From: Undibacterium hunanense
GTDB lineage: Bacteria; Pseudomonadota; Gammaproteobacteria; Burkholderiales; Burkholderiaceae_D
Assembly: GCF_014284335.1 (NCBI RefSeq)
Contig: NZ_JACOGF010000022.1
Span: 1-63,313 of the forward strand
Direction of reading: 5' to 3'
DNA: 63,313 nt
Each line of letters opens with the position of its first letter. Position 1 is the first letter of the stretch. Below are positions 61,101 through 63,313 of the stretch, in pieces. The translations under genes were made by a program, and so were the position numbers. The notes beneath the pieces were generated by a model. The model saw only the letters and a list, made by a program, of their open reading frames with translations, was not told where the DNA came from and ran no database searches.

Positions 61101-63313
61101 GGGTGCCACCAACGATATCACCATCAATAAACTGACCATTACCGGTGAAGGTGGCGTCACCCGTACGATTTCTACTACCAGCAATGTAGAAATCACGAAT
61201 GACACGACGTTCAGTTTCACCCTGGCTGGTGCAGATATTGATGCCGTCAATATCCTCTTCAACAAGAACGGCACCAATTCTACTGGTGGCACGACTTACA
61301 ATCTCTCGGCTGCAGATGCCTGGGACAGCGTCATCACTGGTGGAAATACCCAGGATTTGACGAATGCTGTGACGGTATCCAATGCTGCCGTCCCTACCAT
61401 CACTTCGGCAACCTATAACTCCAGTACTGGTGTTCTGGTCGTTACCGGCACAGGCTTGACTATACTGAACGGTGCAGCGAATGACATCGTCGCCAATAAA
61501 TTCACACTGACTGGTGAAGGCGGTGCCACCTATACGCTGACGGACACGGCGAATGTAGAGATCACATCAACTACCAGCTTTTCACTGGTACTGAGCGCCA
61601 CTGACAAGTCAGGCGTCAACCAGATTATCAACAAAAACGGCACTAGTTCCACCGGTGGCACGACCTACAACGTTGCTGCAGCAGAAGACTGGGCAGCAGG
61701 CGCAGATGCAGCGGTTGTCATTGCCGACCTGACCAGCAATGGTGTTACTGCCACGGTCGCTGCACCTACCGTCACCTCAGCCACTTATGATGCCACTACC
61801 GGCAACCTTGTGGTGACAGGCACGGGCTTTACCCATCGCAGCGGTGCCGCTAACGATATCATTGCCAACAAATTTACGCTGACAGGCCAAGGTGGCAGCA
61901 CTTATACCCTGACCGATACGCCTAATGTAGAAATCAGTTCTGACACCAGCTTTACACTGGTACTGTCTGCGGCCGATAAACTGGGCTTGCGCACCCTGCT
62001 CAATAATAATGGTACGCAATCAGTAGGCGGCACGACCTATAACCTTGCCGCGGCAGATGACTGGGCCAATGGTGCGGATGCGACGCTCAATATCGCCGAC
62101 CTGACAGGCAATGGTGTTACCGTATCGAATATCGTACCTCCTGCTATCACCTCTGCCACATACGACGCCAGCACGGGCATACTGTCTGTAACTGGTACCA
62201 ATCTCGCCAGTGGCGATACCATTGATGTTTCCAAACTGTCCCTGACTGGTCAGGCGGGCTCATATACCCTGACCACGGCCAATGTCACTGCGACCAGTGC
62301 TACTGCGTTCTCGGTCACTTTGAATGCTGCTGACAAAATTGCCATCAACGGCATATTGAACAACAACGGCACCACAGCGGTTGATACCACCACATTCAAT
62401 CTGGCTGCTGCTGCAAGCTGGGACACGACAGTCACTACACCAGCAGATCTGACTGGCAATGCCATCACTGTCTCGAACGTCACCGCGCCAACCATTACCT
62501 CCGCGACGTATGACGGCACCACCCACGTCTTCACCGTCACCGGCACCAACCTGGTTCAAACAATCGGTGCGACAAATGACATCACGATATCCAAACTGAC
62601 CATCACCGGCGAAGGCGGCGCCACGCGCACTTTGTCCACCACTGGCAACGTCGAAGTCACCAGCGCTACCAGCTTCACCTTCACCCTGGCTGGTGCCGAT
62701 ATTGCTGCCGTCGATAACCTGCTCAATAAAAACGGTACGTCTTCTGCCGGTAGCTCCACAACGTACAATCTGGCGGCAGCCGATGACTGGGATAGCGTCA
62801 TCACCGGCGGCAATATCGCCGACCTGACTGGCAATGGCATCACTGTTTCAAATGCCGCACCAAGTATTTTGAGTTCCACTTACGATGCCGCTACCGGCAT
62901 TTTATCGGTCTCCGCCGTCAACATCGTCGCTGGCGACACCATTGATGTAAGCAAACTGTCTTTGACTGGCCAGGCTGGTTCCTACACCCTGACCACCGCC
63001 AACGTCACCGCCAGCAGCAGTACGGCCTTCTCCGTCACCCTGAACGCCGCCGACAAGCTCGCCATCAACGGCATCCTGAACAAAAACGGTACATCTGCTG
63101 TTGATACCACGACTTTCAACCTCGCTGCCGCTGCATCCTGGGACGCCACCATCACCTCCAGTGCCGACCTGACAGGTAATGCCGTTACCGTATCCAACGT
63201 CACCGCACCAACGATTACGTCCGCAACCTATGATGGCATCACCCACGTCTTCACCGTCACCGGCACCAACCTGGTTCAAACCATCGGCGCGACCAATGAC
63301 ATCACCATATCCA
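58177..63313 (+). CDS. Giant DUF4347 repeat protein, 3' end beyond window
   Basis: An uninterrupted frame from ATG 58177 to the window edge (at least 1712 residues). There is no signal peptide, and a Pro/Ala/Thr-rich N-terminus comes first. Residues about 66-210 form a DUF4347 domain (QEFLFIDSRVPDLQKFINAA, SISVISHGDEG, FLLYGCDIGRGEQG), which marks very large exported RTX-type or adhesin proteins. Residues about 210-320 look like a beta-helix start (LTGNIT..., NSTITTN). About 322-585 is strikingly Gly-rich (GGGGGGG runs). From about residue 592 come tandem domains of 117-123 residues, each opening with ITSATYDAST-like sequence; nine are complete here. Type I secretion and surface display are inferred. 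Confidence 0.85.
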   Translation, partial: MYNPLRPQDSQSDHNDTASSMPDIQASTPAVSITPMLATAMPLVPVPTPVTPAISAAAPASAAPQEFLFIDSRVPDLQKFINAAEAGVKVVVLDANHDGLDQMISALHGVQNLQSISVISHGDEGVVLLGNGPLFAGNLDQNQAKLQTIGQSLANGGDFLLYGCDIGRGEQGAAFVNKLAQLTGADVAASSDTTGGANGNWDLEIKTGNIEAPSAIKTTDLSDYTYLLHTTSVNTVAQLKAAITTGNADGLADTITLTGNITFASAADAISINVTDGQTMSIVGGGFTLSGGNFARVLDITTSGAGSSVSIDNLTITNGKVSGVGGSGNTNGTGGAGGDALGAGIKNAGNLTISNSTITTNKAAGGGGGGGSTSGLYSGGGGGAGGFGSGNGAIGGIGAGNQSPGAVSGITGGTGGGQGGRGGSGGSATGGAASTYSGTGYSLGGAGSTATNGTISIGGGGGGTGTNRAGGTGGNAAGGIYNASTGTITITNSSITNNIAAGGGGGGGASPAYASQGNGGTGGAAIGGIWNKGGIVNLDTTTNASLSTGNIGTGGSGGTATGGTNTNGSSGTASSTLSSTNGGTQNTNFIPVAITSATYDASTGVLVVTGTGMTNGGTIDVTKLSLAGQGGSYTLTAATSNPTTSSSTSFTVTLGAVDKLAINGILNNNGTTSATGAITFNLAAAANWDVTAAASADTTGNGVTVSNVTAPTITSATYNYTTNTFVVTGTNLVSVSGANNDITVSTLTITGQGGVTRTLTTTGNVEITGATSFTLTLAGADIAAVRALLDKNGSSSSGGTTYNLAAADDWNSAITGGDISDATNAISVSFAPPIITSATYDASTGVLSVTGANITNGGTIDNSKLTLFGNGGTFYTLTTANVTASSTTAFSVTLSATDKMNVNGLLNKNGTTAVSTATFNLAAGTNWDVTASSPNDLTGNVVTVSNVTAPTITSAAYDASTGTFTVTGTGLVKTQGATNDITINKLTITGEGGVTRTISTTSNVEITNDTTFSFTLAGADIDAVNILFNKNGTNSTGGTTYNLSAADAWDSVITGGNTQDLTNAVTVSNAAVPTITSATYNSSTGVLVVTGTGLTILNGAANDIVANKFTLTGEGGATYTLTDTANVEITSTTSFSLVLSATDKSGVNQIINKNGTSSTGGTTYNVAAAEDWAAGADAAVVIADLTSNGVTATVAAPTVTSATYDATTGNLVVTGTGFTHRSGAANDIIANKFTLTGQGGSTYTLTDTPNVEISSDTSFTLVLSAADKLGLRTLLNNNGTQSVGGTTYNLAAADDWANGADATLNIADLTGNGVTVSNIVPPAITSATYDASTGILSVTGTNLASGDTIDVSKLSLTGQAGSYTLTTANVTATSATAFSVTLNAADKIAINGILNNNGTTAVDTTTFNLAAAASWDTTVTTPADLTGNAITVSNVTAPTITSATYDGTTHVFTVTGTNLVQTIGATNDITISKLTITGEGGATRTLSTTGNVEVTSATSFTFTLAGADIAAVDNLLNKNGTSSAGSSTTYNLAAADDWDSVITGGNIADLTGNGITVSNAAPSILSSTYDAATGILSVSAVNIVAGDTIDVSKLSLTGQAGSYTLTTANVTASSSTAFSVTLNAADKLAINGILNKNGTSAVDTTTFNLAAAASWDATITSSADLTGNAVTVSNVTAPTITSATYDGITHVFTVTGTNLVQTIGATNDITIS
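59140..59930 (+). repeat. Glycine-rich low-complexity coding region
   Basis: This stretch of the giant gene is dominated by GGTGGC/GGCGGT codons and encodes long Gly runs broken by Ser, Thr, Ala and Asn, with islands of beta-helix-like sequence (ISNSTITTN, ITITNSSITNN). Repeats are irregular, not a fixed-length array. The unusual G/T-rich plus strand also produces long spurious open frames on the other strand. Confidence 0.75.
59950..63313 (+). repeat. Tandem repeats of two alternating domain types
   Basis: Ten domain starts are seen, at about 59953, 60313, 60679, 61030, 61399, 61771, 62149, 62500, 62869 and 63220. Type A (about 117-121 residues) carries a G-T-I-D-V-S-K-L-S-L-like core; type B (about 122-126 residues) carries GATNDIT and GGTTYNLAAADDW. 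The order is A B A B B B A B A B. The pairs at 62149-62868 and 62869 onward are spaced exactly 720 bases and are nearly identical at DNA level over long runs, showing a recent tandem duplication. Confidence 0.85.

Overview
This window reads as a chromosomal segment of a betaproteobacterium of the order Burkholderiales. The moderate base composition and the gene orders apaG/rpe/gph/trpEGDC, minCDE and hemA-prfA-prmC point to the Oxalobacteraceae, with Undibacterium as my best guess. That placement is inference from gene order and protein style; no database search was possible.

Layout. 0.1-8.1 kb: an enoyl-CoA hydratase, a 50-residue one-span membrane protein, apaG, rpe and gph, then the tryptophan operon (a Trp-rich leader peptide candidate, trpE, trpG, trpD, trpC). 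The operon is interrupted between trpE and trpG by a small GxxExxY-family cassette bounded by 41-bp inverted repeats. 8.1-16.4 kb: a TonB-like anchored protein of unknown role, a LysR/aldo-keto reductase divergent pair separated by a MITE-like element, an M61 peptidase, a DUF3429 membrane protein, a MocA-like nucleotidyltransferase, dsbC and a UbiH-type hydroxylase. 16.5-22 kb: tRNA-Phe(GAA) with a clear promoter, then an accessory zone with a frameshifted ParA-like gene, a tyrosine integrase, and a KaiC-like ATPase paired with a hybrid histidine kinase. 22.2-31 kb: a DUF3455 lipoprotein, an orphan release-factor homologue prfH, a MerR regulator with a textbook MerR-type promoter facing a penicillin-acylase-family gene, and a 1147-residue secreted subtilase with RTX and DUF4214 regions. 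31-32.7 kb: an AI-2E-type permease and a cyclic-nucleotide-binding protein. 33-40.7 kb: an eight-gene sulfur-acquisition operon (SfnB-type flavoenzyme, MetNIQ-type transporter, FMN-dependent monooxygenase, SsuACB-type transporter), with a second copy of the MITE-like element right after its last stop codon. 41-52.6 kb: minCDE, a response regulator / LysM-FecR / CHASE2-kinase signalling trio, hemA, prfA, dsbB and prmC.

52.6-63.3 kb is the most unusual part. It holds a phage-tail-collar-type protein, two sulfotransferases, an aspartyl/asparaginyl hydroxylase-like protein, a GNAT acetyltransferase, a DUF6916-type protein and an orphan APS kinase (CysC) overlapping a sulfotransferase gene. Right behind these begins a giant DUF4347 repeat protein that runs off the window (at least 1712 residues). 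The arrangement suggests a PAPS-producing and sulfate-transferring module linked to a cell-surface repeat protein; this is inference.

Other signals: two copies of the MITE-like element carry compensating base changes in their inner palindromes, and the giant gene carries two alternating repeat types with a recent 720-bp tandem duplication.
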